Of a DNA stretch of 64,000 bases, positions 1-8,638 are shown piece by piece (within the stretch, counting starts at the first letter, position 1; each line of letters starts with the position of its first letter). The notes under the pieces were generated by a model. That model was given only the letters and a program-made list of their open reading frames with translations. It was not told the origin of the DNA and did no database searches. Source of the DNA: Qipengyuania pelagi (GTDB taxonomy: Bacteria; Pseudomonadota; Alphaproteobacteria; Sphingomonadales; Sphingomonadaceae); NCBI RefSeq assembly GCF_009827295.1, contig NZ_WTYD01000001.1:1612001-1676000 (forward strand). The letters run 5' to 3'. Both the position numbers and the translations under genes were made by a program.

Positions 1-2
1 GA

Positions 3-194
3 TGCGGCCAGCAGGCCGCGCTGGAACCGCCGCCGGGCGAAAGCCTGCCGCCCGCTCCCTATGGGAGCGCGGAGCGGCCCGATGCCGAGGACCTGCTCGA
101 ACTGGACCCCCAGGCCGCGCCCGAACGCAGCGTCGAACTGCGCCGTCGCAGCGAGGAGCGTGAGGACAATCCCTTCGACCTGCCGCCCGAATGA
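3..194 (+). CDS. Small lipoprotein, C-terminal part (LptM-like), 5' end outside window
   Basis: The reading frame is open from the window edge to a TGA at 192-194. The first visible codon is Cys followed by Gly-Gln-Gln, which looks like the lipidated cysteine after a lipobox. The visible 63 residues are low-complexity, rich in Pro, Glu and Ala, and end in an acidic/basic tail with DNPFDLPPE. From established knowledge, sphingomonads and relatives often carry a tiny lipoprotein of the LptM type directly before lysA. The signal peptide is not in the window, so the assignment rests on the Cys and the neighbourhood. Confidence 0.6.
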   Translation, partial: CGQQAALEPPPGESLPPAPYGSAERPDAEDLLELDPQAAPERSVELRRRSEEREDNPFDLPPE

Positions 195-278
195 AAGCAT
201 TCAGATCATAGACGCAGGCGATAGGCGCAAAGCAAGCCTTGCTCGACAGCGCGGCAAAGCTTCGCCAATGGCGCGCCC

Positions 279-1541
279 ATGGATCATTTTCAGCTTCGCG
301 ACGGCGTCCTCCACGCAGAAGACGTTCCTCTTCCCCACATCGCCGAAGAGGTCGGCACGCCGGTCTATGTCTATTCGCGCGCGACACTGGTGCGCCATGC
401 CCACGTCTTTCGCGACGCGCTGAGCGGGCTCGACGATCCGCACATCGCCTTCGCCGTCAAATCAAACCCCAATCTCGCCGTCCTGCGCGTGTTGGCGAAC
501 GAGGGCTATGGGGCCGATGTCGTTTCGGGCGGCGAGCTGGCGCGAGCGCTGGCAGCGGGTATGAAGCCGGAAGGCGTGGTCTTCAGCGGCGTCGGCAAAA
601 CCCACGCCGAGCTGCTCCAGGGCCTCGAAGCCGGGATCGGGCAGTTCAATATCGAGAGCGAGGAAGAGGGCTACGAACTGGCCGCGATCGCCCGCCGGCA
701 GGGGATGACAGCCCGCTGCGCCCTGCGCGTCAATCCCGATGTCGATGCCGAGACGCACGAAAAGATCTCGACCGGCAAGCGCGAGAACAAGTTCGGTGTC
801 CCCTATGATCGCGCCATTCAGCTCTACGCCGCGATGTCGGCGGAGGAAGGCCTCGATATGCGCGGGATCGCGGTTCATATCGGCAGCCAGCTGCAAAGCC
901 TCGAACCGCTCGAAACCGCGTTTCTGAAGGTTGGAGCGCTGGTCCGCGATCTGCGCGCTCAGGGCTGCGCCGTCACCCATGTCGATCTGGGAGGGGGGCT
1001 CGGCGTCAGCTATCGCGAAGAGGAGACACCTCCCAGCCCCGCCGAATACGGTGCGATGGTCGCGCGCGTGACGAAGGATTGGGGTGTCCGCCTGATATTC
1101 GAGCCCGGACGCGTGATCGCCGCCAATGCGGGCGTGTTGCTGGCCCGTGTCATCCGGTCGAAACGCAGCGGCAACGGTCCGCCCTTCCTCGTCGTCGACG
1201 CCGCGATGAACGATCTCGCCCGCCCCGCAATGTATGGCGCATGGCACGATTTCGCCGCGGTCGCGCCCGATGGGACGCGCACCACCGCCCATATTGTCGG
1301 CCCGATCTGCGAAACGGGCGACACCTTCGCGATGGACCGGGATTGCGACACGCTGGCGGCGGGCGATCTCGCCGTCTTCCGCAGCGCGGGCGCCTATGGA
1401 GCGACCATGGCGTCGAGCTACAATTCACGCGGTTTCGTGCCCGAGGTGCTGGTCGATGGCGATCGCTATGCGGTGGTCGCCGACCGGATCGCGCCTGGTG
1501 CGATCATGGAATCCGAGCGCGTTCCGGACTGGCTGACGTGA
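279..1541 (+). CDS. lysA: Diaminopimelate decarboxylase
   Basis: Catalyses the last step of lysine synthesis: PLP-dependent decarboxylation of meso-diaminopimelate. The protein is 420 aa, a normal length. Visible motifs are the PLP lysine in FAVKSNPN (about residue 62), HIGSQ, the Gly-rich phosphate loop GGGLGVSY, EPGR, CETGD with the partner-subunit cysteine, and AYGATMASSYN near the C terminus. It lies 84 bases after the lipoprotein gene. Its TGA overlaps the GTG of the next gene in a GTGA junction. I see no strong Shine-Dalgarno before the ATG at 279, but conservation begins there. Confidence 0.96.
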   Translation: MDHFQLRDGVLHAEDVPLPHIAEEVGTPVYVYSRATLVRHAHVFRDALSGLDDPHIAFAVKSNPNLAVLRVLANEGYGADVVSGGELARALAAGMKPEGVVFSGVGKTHAELLQGLEAGIGQFNIESEEEGYELAAIARRQGMTARCALRVNPDVDAETHEKISTGKRENKFGVPYDRAIQLYAAMSAEEGLDMRGIAVHIGSQLQSLEPLETAFLKVGALVRDLRAQGCAVTHVDLGGGLGVSYREEETPPSPAEYGAMVARVTKDWGVRLIFEPGRVIAANAGVLLARVIRSKRSGNGPPFLVVDAAMNDLARPAMYGAWHDFAAVAPDGTRTTAHIVGPICETGDTFAMDRDCDTLAAGDLAVFRSAGAYGATMASSYNSRGFVPEVLVDGDRYAVVADRIAPGAIMESERVPDWLT

Positions 1542-2338
1542 ACGGCCTGCCTCTGCTCCACCGACTGGAAGGCGCGCGGATCGTCCTCGTCGGAGATTGC
1601 GCGATGGCGGAGGCCAAGCGGCGGCTGGTGGAACGCGCAGGCGGCACCTGCGTGAGCGAGGCCGAAGCGCATCAGGCGCGGCTGGGCTTCGTGGCGCTGG
1701 ACGATGGGCGCGAGGCGGAGGCCGCTGCCTTGCGGCTCAAGCGTCAGGGGTTGCTGGTCAATGTCGCGGACCGACCTGAGCTTTGCGATTTCACTTTGCC
1801 GAGCGTGCTGGAACGTGGCCCGATCACCGTGGCGGTGGCGACGGGTGGGGCATCGGCAGGGCTGGCGAAACAGCTGCGGCTGGCGCTCGAACGGATCTTG
1901 CCGGCATCTTTGGGCGCTCTCGCCTCGCGGCTGGGGGACGCGAGACAGGGAATGCGCGATCGCTGGCCCGATGGGGGTGAGCGGCGGCGCGCGCTCGATG
2001 CGGCGCTGGCGAGCGGCGGGGTGCTCGATCCGCTCGATGCAGGTTCCGCGAACCGGGTCGAAGACTGGCTGAAAGGACAGGACAAGCGCGACGGCGCAGG
2101 GGTCGTGGAGATCCTGCTGAGGAGCGCCGATCCCGACGATCTCACGCTACGCCAGGCGCGCCTGTTGGGCACTGCCGATTATGTCGTTCACCCGCGTGAC
2201 ATATCCGAAGCGATCCTCGTGCGCGCCCGCGCCGATGCCGAGCGGGTCGCGTTGGAAGACGGCCCGAGCGGAGACGATCCCGTGTCTGGCGACCACGGCC
2301 TAACGGTCGTCCTGCGCATGAAGCCCGCCGACGCCTGA
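1538..2338 (+). CDS. Siroheme synthase N-terminal domain protein (precorrin-2 dehydrogenase / sirohydrochlorin ferrochelatase)
   Basis: A 266-aa protein starting at GTG 1538, overlapping the lysA stop by four bases. It resembles the CysG N-terminal module, which oxidises precorrin-2 with NAD and inserts iron to give siroheme. Supporting stretches are the Rossmann-like start (ARIVLVGDCAMAEAKRRL), LLVNVADRPELCDFTLPSV, and ITVAVATGGASAGLAKQLR. The glycine-rich NAD loop, usually VGGG-x-VA-x-RK, is replaced by VGDCAMAEAK, so NAD binding may differ. The methyltransferase half is absent here but encoded separately as cobA at 22829, matching a split pathway. Family assignment is good; the exact activity is inferred. 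Confidence 0.82.
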   Translation: MNGLPLLHRLEGARIVLVGDCAMAEAKRRLVERAGGTCVSEAEAHQARLGFVALDDGREAEAAALRLKRQGLLVNVADRPELCDFTLPSVLERGPITVAVATGGASAGLAKQLRLALERILPASLGALASRLGDARQGMRDRWPDGGERRRALDAALASGGVLDPLDAGSANRVEDWLKGQDKRDGAGVVEILLRSADPDDLTLRQARLLGTADYVVHPRDISEAILVRARADAERVALEDGPSGDDPVSGDHGLTVVLRMKPADA

Positions 2339-2348
2339 CGCGCGCCAA

Positions 2349-3326
2349 TCAGCTCAATTGCCCGCCGTCGCCTGCCAGCGCGGCGAAATAGCGGGCCATG
2401 GCGGCTGCCCCGTCCTCGCTCAGATCGATAAAGGCCCGGCGGCGGTCCTGATCGTCCTGTTCCCGCACCAGCAGGCCGAGATCGAGCATCTGCCCGATCC
2501 AGCGCAGCGCGGTCGTCGGCGGGACGCCCGCCGCGATGCAGAGCGAGGTCACCGATACGCGGCGATGTTCGACCCGCGCGGCAGTCAGATCGAGCAGGAT
2601 ATCCCAGGCCGGATCGGCGAACAGATCGGGGAGCAGGAATTTGCCGCGCAGGCGCCGCTGATGGATGATGCGGTGAACCAGCCGCGCATCGGGCAGAGCG
2701 GGCCGCGCCCGGCGACGTCCGTCCCCACCTTCTCCCTTGAACCCCGGTGCGGGCGATTCGAGCCGCGTGGTGCCGCTTTCGAACCGGTCGAGGCGATCCG
2801 ACAACCGGCCCAATTGTTCGGTCAGCTTGAGGAAAGCGAGGCGATCCTCTTCATCCATTTCGCGCACCCGGCGGCCCTGAAGCCGCGCGAGCGCCGCGCC
2901 CAATGCGATCAACCCTTCCGATTGCCGCCCGCCGATCACGATCTGGGGATGCGAGCGTTCGAGACAGCCGAACACGTCCTCGAGCGCGGCCTCGCTCGTC
3001 AGCACGATCAGCTGCGCGCCCGATCGCACGGCCCGCTCGTCCAGCCGGACGAGCGCCGCCATCTCAGCGCCGGAAACGGACGGCACGTCGATAGCGACGA
3101 TATCACCGAGCAGCCCCGCCGTCCCCTCGGTCACATCCGACAGTTTCCGCAAGGCCTGGACGCCGAGCCCGGCCAGCCGCGCATCGTCCGCGATCCGCGT
3201 GAGCCGCGCGGCATCCGATCCGAACAGCGACAGGCTTCGCCCGGCAGAGGAAACAGCCGCCGCAGCAGCACCCGATCCATCCACCCAGTCAGGGTCCGCA
3301 TCCACGAGATAGGCCAGCTGCGCCAT
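2349..3326 (-). CDS. Winged-helix DNA-binding protein with receiver-like N-terminal domain
   Basis: A 325-aa protein. Residues about 215-320 look like a MarR-type winged helix: VSVTSLCIAAGVPPTTALRW, then a recognition/wing stretch with REQDDQDRRRAFIDLSEDG. The N-terminal 130 residues have alternating hydrophobic strands (LSLFGSD, DIVAIDVPSVSG, QLIVLTSE, IVIGG) like a response-regulator receiver fold, but without a clear phospho-acceptor acidic pocket. A charged, possibly disordered linker (about 190-210) joins the halves. It ends 11 bases after the convergent siroheme gene. Targets are unknown. Proteins annotated MarR/winged-helix with this length are common in sphingomonads. Confidence 0.72.
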   Translation of the reverse strand: MAQLAYLVDADPDWVDGSGAAAAAVSSAGRSLSLFGSDAARLTRIADDARLAGLGVQALRKLSDVTEGTAGLLGDIVAIDVPSVSGAEMAALVRLDERAVRSGAQLIVLTSEAALEDVFGCLERSHPQIVIGGRQSEGLIALGAALARLQGRRVREMDEEDRLAFLKLTEQLGRLSDRLDRFESGTTRLESPAPGFKGEGGDGRRRARPALPDARLVHRIIHQRRLRGKFLLPDLFADPAWDILLDLTAARVEHRRVSVTSLCIAAGVPPTTALRWIGQMLDLGLLVREQDDQDRRRAFIDLSEDGAAAMARYFAALAGDGGQLS

Positions 3327-3417
3327 ACGATTCGCTCCGCTTCAAGCCGGAACGGGAATAGAACAGAACGAGACTATGTCAAGAATGGAGGATATCCGTT
3401 TCGGATCGATCTCCCGC

Positions 3418-3921
3418 TCAGGGGCGGATATCGATCGGCGTTCCGTCTGGCACCAGGCTCCATAGCTCCGCGATTTCGCGATTCGAGAGGGCGATGCAGC
3501 CATCGGTCCAGTCGCCCTCCACCCGATCGTCGAAGGACAGCGCATTGGGCTGGCCGTGGATGAAGATATCGCCGCCCGCAGACCGCCCGCGTGCGCGCGC
3601 ATAGGCGCGATCCTGCGCGTTGGGATAGGAGACGTGGAGGCTGAGATAATAGCTCGATTGCGGATTGGCGTAATCGAGCGTGTAGCGGCCCTCGGGCGTC
3701 TTCTCGTCGCCCTGGAACCGCTTGTGGCCCTGTGGCGCATCGCCGAATTGGAGCCCGCGATAGGTGCGGATAGCCTTGCCACCCTGATAGACCCACAAGG
3801 TCCGTTCGGATTTGTCGACCACGACGAGATCGGCCCTCTCGCCCGCCCGCGCCTGCTGCGCGCTCGTCGGATTCGCGATAAGCGAGGCGAGGAAAAGAGA
3901 GGCCGAGGCGAGAAAGCGCAT
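3418..3921 (-). CDS. L,D-transpeptidase (YkuD domain), exported
   Basis: A 167-aa periplasmic enzyme that would form or exchange 3-3 crosslinks or link proteins to peptidoglycan. Residues 1-21 form a signal peptide ending TSA. The YkuD catalytic pattern is visible: His122 in DIFIHG and Cys142 in WTDGCIALSN. I chose ATG 3921 because the longer upstream frame runs into the purA end and lacks a signal. It lies 50 bases downstream of purA on the same strand. It is short for the family, essentially a lone catalytic domain, with no LysM or peptidoglycan-binding repeats. Confidence 0.9.
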   Translation of the reverse strand: MRFLASASLFLASLIANPTSAQQARAGERADLVVVDKSERTLWVYQGGKAIRTYRGLQFGDAPQGHKRFQGDEKTPEGRYTLDYANPQSSYYLSLHVSYPNAQDRAYARARGRSAGGDIFIHGQPNALSFDDRVEGDWTDGCIALSNREIAELWSLVPDGTPIDIRP

Positions 3922-3971
3922 GATCGCCAGCCTAGCCCCGACACCTTGCGATGTCGTCAATTCCGATGGGA

Positions 3972-5261
<1,290 letters not shown>

Positions 5262-5416
5262 ATGCGCTCGCTCGTTCCTTTGAAGGGGGGCCATAACACA
5301 GGGCCCGAACGCGGGCGGCGTTAGGCGCTGGGGCAGAGCGGGGCAAGTGGCGGGAACGCGCTGCGCGCGGGAAACAACGCGGCTTTTCGGCCATTGAGGG
5401 GCAAAGGAGACAGAAT

Positions 5417-6232
5417 TTGACCGACTACCCCACTCTCACTCTCAATGACGGACGCCAGATCCCGCAACTGGGCTTCGGAACCTACAAGATCGCGGACGAG
5501 GATGCGCCCGAAATCGTCAAGACCGCGATCGACGTCGGGTACTGGCTGATCGATACCGCCGCGATCTACGAAAACGAAAAAGGCGTCGGCAGGGGTGTCG
5601 GCGACTGGTCCGACATTTTCCTTCAGACCAAGATCTGGAACGAGAGCCAAGGATACGAACGGACCAAGAAGGCCGCGCAGAAATGCCTCGACCGCTTGGG
5701 ACGCGATCATGTCGACATGCTGCTGATCCACTGGCCCTGCCCCGACAAGGGCCTTTTTGTCGAAACCTGGAAGGCGCTGATCGAGCTGCGCGACGAAGGC
5801 AAGGCGAAGTCCATCGGCGTATCGAATTTCCGCGAGGAAGACCTGCGCACGATCATCGAGGAGACCGGGGTGACGCCAGCGCTCAACCAGATCGAACTGC
5901 ACCCCAGCTTCCAGCAGCGCGAACTCCGCAAGGTCCACGATGAACTCGGCATCGTGACGCAGAGCTGGTCGCCCCTCGGCCAGGGGGAGGGCCTGTCCAA
6001 CGAGACGATCGCCGCCATCGCGAAGGAAACGGGACAGCCCGACAGCGCGGTGATCCTGCGCTGGCATCTCCAGCATGGGCTGGTGCCGATCCCCAAGGCA
6101 TCGAGCCGCGATCACATCGAGGCGAATTTCAAGGCGCTCGATTTCGAACTGAGCGACGAGCAGATGAAGACAATCGACGCGCTCGACAGCAAGGACGGGC
6201 GGATGGGGCCGGATCCTTCCGAATTGAACTAA
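5417..6232 (+). CDS. Aldo/keto reductase
   Basis: A 271-aa NADPH-dependent carbonyl reductase of the AKR superfamily, probably cytosolic; substrate unknown. The catalytic tetrad is recognisable: Asp and Tyr in [10 protein letters not shown], Lys in LQTKIWNE and His in LLIHWPC. Further family motifs are SIGVSNF, NQIELHP and PIPKASS. The start is TTG 5417, placed seven bases after a strong AAAGGAGA at 5404-5410, so an unusual initiator is well supported. A strong hairpin follows the stop codon directly. Confidence 0.93.
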   Translation: MTDYPTLTLNDGRQIPQLGFGTYKIADEDAPEIVKTAIDVGYWLIDTAAIYENEKGVGRGVGDWSDIFLQTKIWNESQGYERTKKAAQKCLDRLGRDHVDMLLIHWPCPDKGLFVETWKALIELRDEGKAKSIGVSNFREEDLRTIIEETGVTPALNQIELHPSFQQRELRKVHDELGIVTQSWSPLGQGEGLSNETIAAIAKETGQPDSAVILRWHLQHGLVPIPKASSRDHIEANFKALDFELSDEQMKTIDALDSKDGRMGPDPSELN

Positions 6233-6238
6233 AATTGC

Positions 6239-6280
6239 CGGACGAGTGGGGCGCGCAATTCCGTGTGCCCCACTCGTCCG
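6239..6280 (+). terminator. 14-bp perfect hairpin after the aldo/keto reductase
   Basis: The left arm 6239-6252 (CGGACGAGTGGGGC) is the exact reverse complement of 6267-6280, with a 14-base loop. It starts six bases after the AKR stop. There is no clear T tract, so it may act as a terminator, an RNA-stability hairpin, or one half of a repeat element. It covers the GTG at 6263, making that codon an unlikely start for the next gene. Confidence 0.7.
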
Positions 6281-6294
6281 CATAGCCCCTTGCG

Positions 6295-6313
6295 AACATC
6301 CGTTTCGGATGTT
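6295..6313 (+). repeat. 8-bp hairpin with TTT loop in the protease leader
   Basis: AACATCCG (6295-6302), TTT, then CGGATGTT (6306-6313). It is preceded by CCCCTTGCG, similar to the CCCTTGCGG lead-in of the composite repeats at 15676 and 29934-30245. It lies six bases before the protease ATG and could influence translation. Confidence 0.6.
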
Positions 6314-6319
6314 GTTGCG

Positions 6320-6862
6320 ATGGACCGCGCTGCCCTCGCAAGACATTCGCCCGCCTTCGAAAAGAAGGGGCGGCTCAGGGTGGCGTCGAAACAATTGCAT
6401 TTTCTGATGGAACGCCAGCAGCAGCCGAACTGGTGCTGGGCGGCAGCGGCGGCGTCTGCGGGGAATTTTTTCTCGCCCGGTTCCAGCTTCGCCCAATGCG
6501 GTATCGCGACCGCCTGTCTCGGCGACAATGCCTGCTGCCGGGCTCCCGATGCCTGCAATCGCTATCACCGCTTGGATACCGCGCTGAAGGCAGCGCATTG
6601 TTTCGGCGTGGTCGAAGCGAGACCGGAGCTTTTCGAAAACCTGAAGCTCGCGATCGAGGCGGAGAGGCCGGTCGGCGTGCGCATCGGATGGCGTGGCGGC
6701 GGCGGACATTTCGTGATGCTGACGGGCTATGACGATGAAAACGCGGCGGTCGCCGTCGATGATCCGCATTATGGCCGATCGACCGTCCGGTTCGACGCTT
6801 TTCCGGCCAGTTACAAATCGGGTGGCGATTGGACCCACTCCTATGCCACGCGCGGATCGTAG
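6320..6862 (+). CDS. Papain-like cysteine protease (C70 / AvrRpt2-like)
   Basis: A 180-aa protein from ATG 6320. The catalytic residues of a papain-like fold are all present: a Gln-rich oxyanion segment RQQQPNWCWAA with Cys39, His130 in GGGGHFVMLTGYD, and Asp148 in VDDPHYG. A cysteine-rich insertion (Cys60, 66, 72, 73, 79) follows the active-site helix and may hold disulfides or a metal. There is no signal peptide or membrane segment. The stop overlaps the Shine-Dalgarno of the next gene (TAGGAG at 6860-6865), so the two are probably translated together. AvrRpt2-type proteases are known as effectors that cleave specific host proteins; the target here is unknown. The upstream GTG 6263 was rejected because it lies in a hairpin. 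Confidence 0.75.
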   Translation: MDRAALARHSPAFEKKGRLRVASKQLHFLMERQQQPNWCWAAAAASAGNFFSPGSSFAQCGIATACLGDNACCRAPDACNRYHRLDTALKAAHCFGVVEARPELFENLKLAIEAERPVGVRIGWRGGGGHFVMLTGYDDENAAVAVDDPHYGRSTVRFDAFPASYKSGGDWTHSYATRGS

Positions 6863-6871
6863 GAGCGCCCC

Positions 6872-7462
6872 GTGCCGATCGAATTTCCAACCGGCGGGCC
6901 CGGCGCAATTATCGAGACGATGATCGAGCAGCGATGGGGCGATGCGCTATTGCGCCTCCCGCGCAACACCGCGCGCACGATCGAGGAGGCCCGCGCCAGT
7001 TTCGAGGCGGGTGATTTTTTTCGGATATTCTATCCGAGTTTGCAGGATATTGTCGGGGGCGTTCTCGTCGACGACGGGACCACGCATGGCTGGCGCTGCC
7101 TGCTGCTCCAGCGCAACCAGATCCTCGCCCAGCTCGAAACCGAACGGAACGGTCGCCCGCTCGCCATCCATATGGGCCAGGCGAAGGACGGGATCATGCA
7201 GGCCATGGTTCTGGCCAATCAGCTCGACGGCCGATACCTCGTGGATGCGGTCGAGGTGCCCGCGATCAAACTATGCGCCTTGCGGCTTTGCCCCAAGGAT
7301 GCAGAGCCTCGCCGCGCCGAATATCTTATTCCCTACGAGCCTGACGCATCCGGCCTGCCCGTCTACACCGTCACGCGTGTTGAGGAGGCGATGACGCTGT
7401 TGATACCGCTTGCGAAGCGGATATTGGAGATGAGCGAGGCCGACCCGCTCTCGGGCGGATAA
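6872..7462 (+). CDS. Unknown protein paired with the papain-like protease
   Basis: A 196-aa protein starting GTG 6872, five bases after AGGAG. I do not recognise a family. It has no signal peptide or membrane helix. It looks like a mixed alpha/beta globular protein with conserved-looking stretches WGDALLRLPRNTA, DDGTTHGWRCLLLQRNQ, IHMGQAKDGIMQAMVLANQL and a C-terminal helix rich in Met/Leu. It overlaps no other gene and ends one base before the convergent hisZ stop. The tight coupling to the protease suggests it is a substrate, inhibitor, chaperone or activity partner. That is inference from position only. Confidence 0.7.
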   Translation: MPIEFPTGGPGAIIETMIEQRWGDALLRLPRNTARTIEEARASFEAGDFFRIFYPSLQDIVGGVLVDDGTTHGWRCLLLQRNQILAQLETERNGRPLAIHMGQAKDGIMQAMVLANQLDGRYLVDAVEVPAIKLCALRLCPKDAEPRRAEYLIPYEPDASGLPVYTVTRVEEAMTLLIPLAKRILEMSEADPLSGG

Positions 7463-7463
7463 C

Positions 7464-8576
7464 CTAGACGGGGAGCGCTTCGCTCCCCTCCAGCCGGTGG
7501 GAGCATCCAAGCGCGCGGGGATCGTCGCTTTCGCCGATCGCGGCGATGGTGCGCCAGCCGATGGCGCGCAGCCGATCGGCGATTGCGGTATCGTGGCCGA
7601 GCGGCAGGAACAGCGTATCGCGGGCTGCCTCCCGCGCATTGCCTGACGCTTCGAGCAGGGGTTCGGCATAGAGCGAAAAGCCCGTCGCCGCTTCCTCGCT
7701 GCCGCGAATCGTATAGGTGCCGCCGCGCCCGATCGCATTGCGCGCGCCCGCCGCGTAGATCGTGAAGCCGAACCAGCTCTGATATTCGAAGCCGTGCCGC
7801 TCGGTCGGGTCGAGCGTGATGCGCGCACGGCCTCCGATCCTGTCCGCGATCGCCTCCAGCCCCTCGATCCGGCTGGCGAGTTCGCCGCCCGCGTCGAGCG
7901 CCTTCAGTTTTGCCGCTGCTTCCGCGAACGGGCCTGTCGCATAGAGAAGCGGGAGATAGGCCTGCCCGCCCGCCGCCGCGAGCCCGCCCGCATCCTTCGT
8001 GTCGAGCTCGCGCCGCACGGCATCGCGCTGGTCGGCGGCGAGCGGCAGGGCCTCGTCGGCCAGCACGTCCACCAGATCGGGGAGCGTGAAATCGACCGAG
8101 ATGTCGGACAGGCCCGCCGCTTCCAGGCTGGCTATGGCGAGCAGGACCGCCTCGCTCGCCGCCGAAACCGCATCGCTTCCGATCAGCTCCGCGCCCATCT
8201 GGAGGCGCTGGCGTGCCGGATCGAGCTGATCGGCCCTCAACAGCGCGACTTCGCCCGCATAGCAGAGCCGCAGGGGGCGCGGCGCCTCGGCGAGGCCGGT
8301 GGCGGCGATCCGCCCGACCTGCACTGTCATGTCGCCGCGAAGGGCCAGCGTCCGCAGGCTCTCGGGATCGGTGAAGCGCACCATGCGCCGCGTCGCCACG
8401 CCCTGCATCCGCCCCGCCAGCGAGCGTTCGAATTCGATCAAGGGCGGGCGCACACGGTCGTAGCCATGCGCATCCATCGTATCGAGCACGGCCCGCATCG
8501 CCCGCGTAATCGCCGCAGCGCGCGCGGGCAGCGCATCTTCGAGGCCGATGGGGAGGAGATCGTCTTGGTCGGTCAT
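7464..8576 (-). CDS. hisZ: ATP phosphoribosyltransferase regulatory subunit
   Basis: A 370-aa histidyl-tRNA-synthetase-like paralog that partners the short form of HisG in the first step of histidine synthesis and confers feedback control. Class II synthetase motifs remain: DRVRPPLIEFERSL, RFTDPESLRTLALRGDMTVQVGR (motif 2), and GFTIYAAGARNAIGRGGTY (motif 3-like). Parts needed for tRNA charging are absent. Start ATG 8576 was chosen because MTDQDDLLP matches the usual N terminus. It lies 62 bases after serA on the same strand. HisG is not in the window. Confidence 0.9.
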   Translation of the reverse strand: MTDQDDLLPIGLEDALPARAAAITRAMRAVLDTMDAHGYDRVRPPLIEFERSLAGRMQGVATRRMVRFTDPESLRTLALRGDMTVQVGRIAATGLAEAPRPLRLCYAGEVALLRADQLDPARQRLQMGAELIGSDAVSAASEAVLLAIASLEAAGLSDISVDFTLPDLVDVLADEALPLAADQRDAVRRELDTKDAGGLAAAGGQAYLPLLYATGPFAEAAAKLKALDAGGELASRIEGLEAIADRIGGRARITLDPTERHGFEYQSWFGFTIYAAGARNAIGRGGTYTIRGSEEAATGFSLYAEPLLEASGNAREAARDTLFLPLGHDTAIADRLRAIGWRTIAAIGESDDPRALGCSHRLEGSEALPV

Positions 8577-8638
8577 GGCCCCGGCCCTAATCGGCTGAGG
8601 ACACGAGCGGAAGGCGAAATCCTCCCCGTAGGGCAAGA

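Noticed and set aside
1079..1537. Extended N terminus for the siroheme gene inside lysA
   Set aside because: Only lysA is meaningful there; GTG 1538 gives the correct domain start and a GTGA coupling.
6263..6319. GTG at 6263 as the start of the papain-like protease
   Set aside because: It lies in the loop of a perfect 14-bp hairpin, and the extra 19 residues show no family similarity. ATG 6320 is more plausible.
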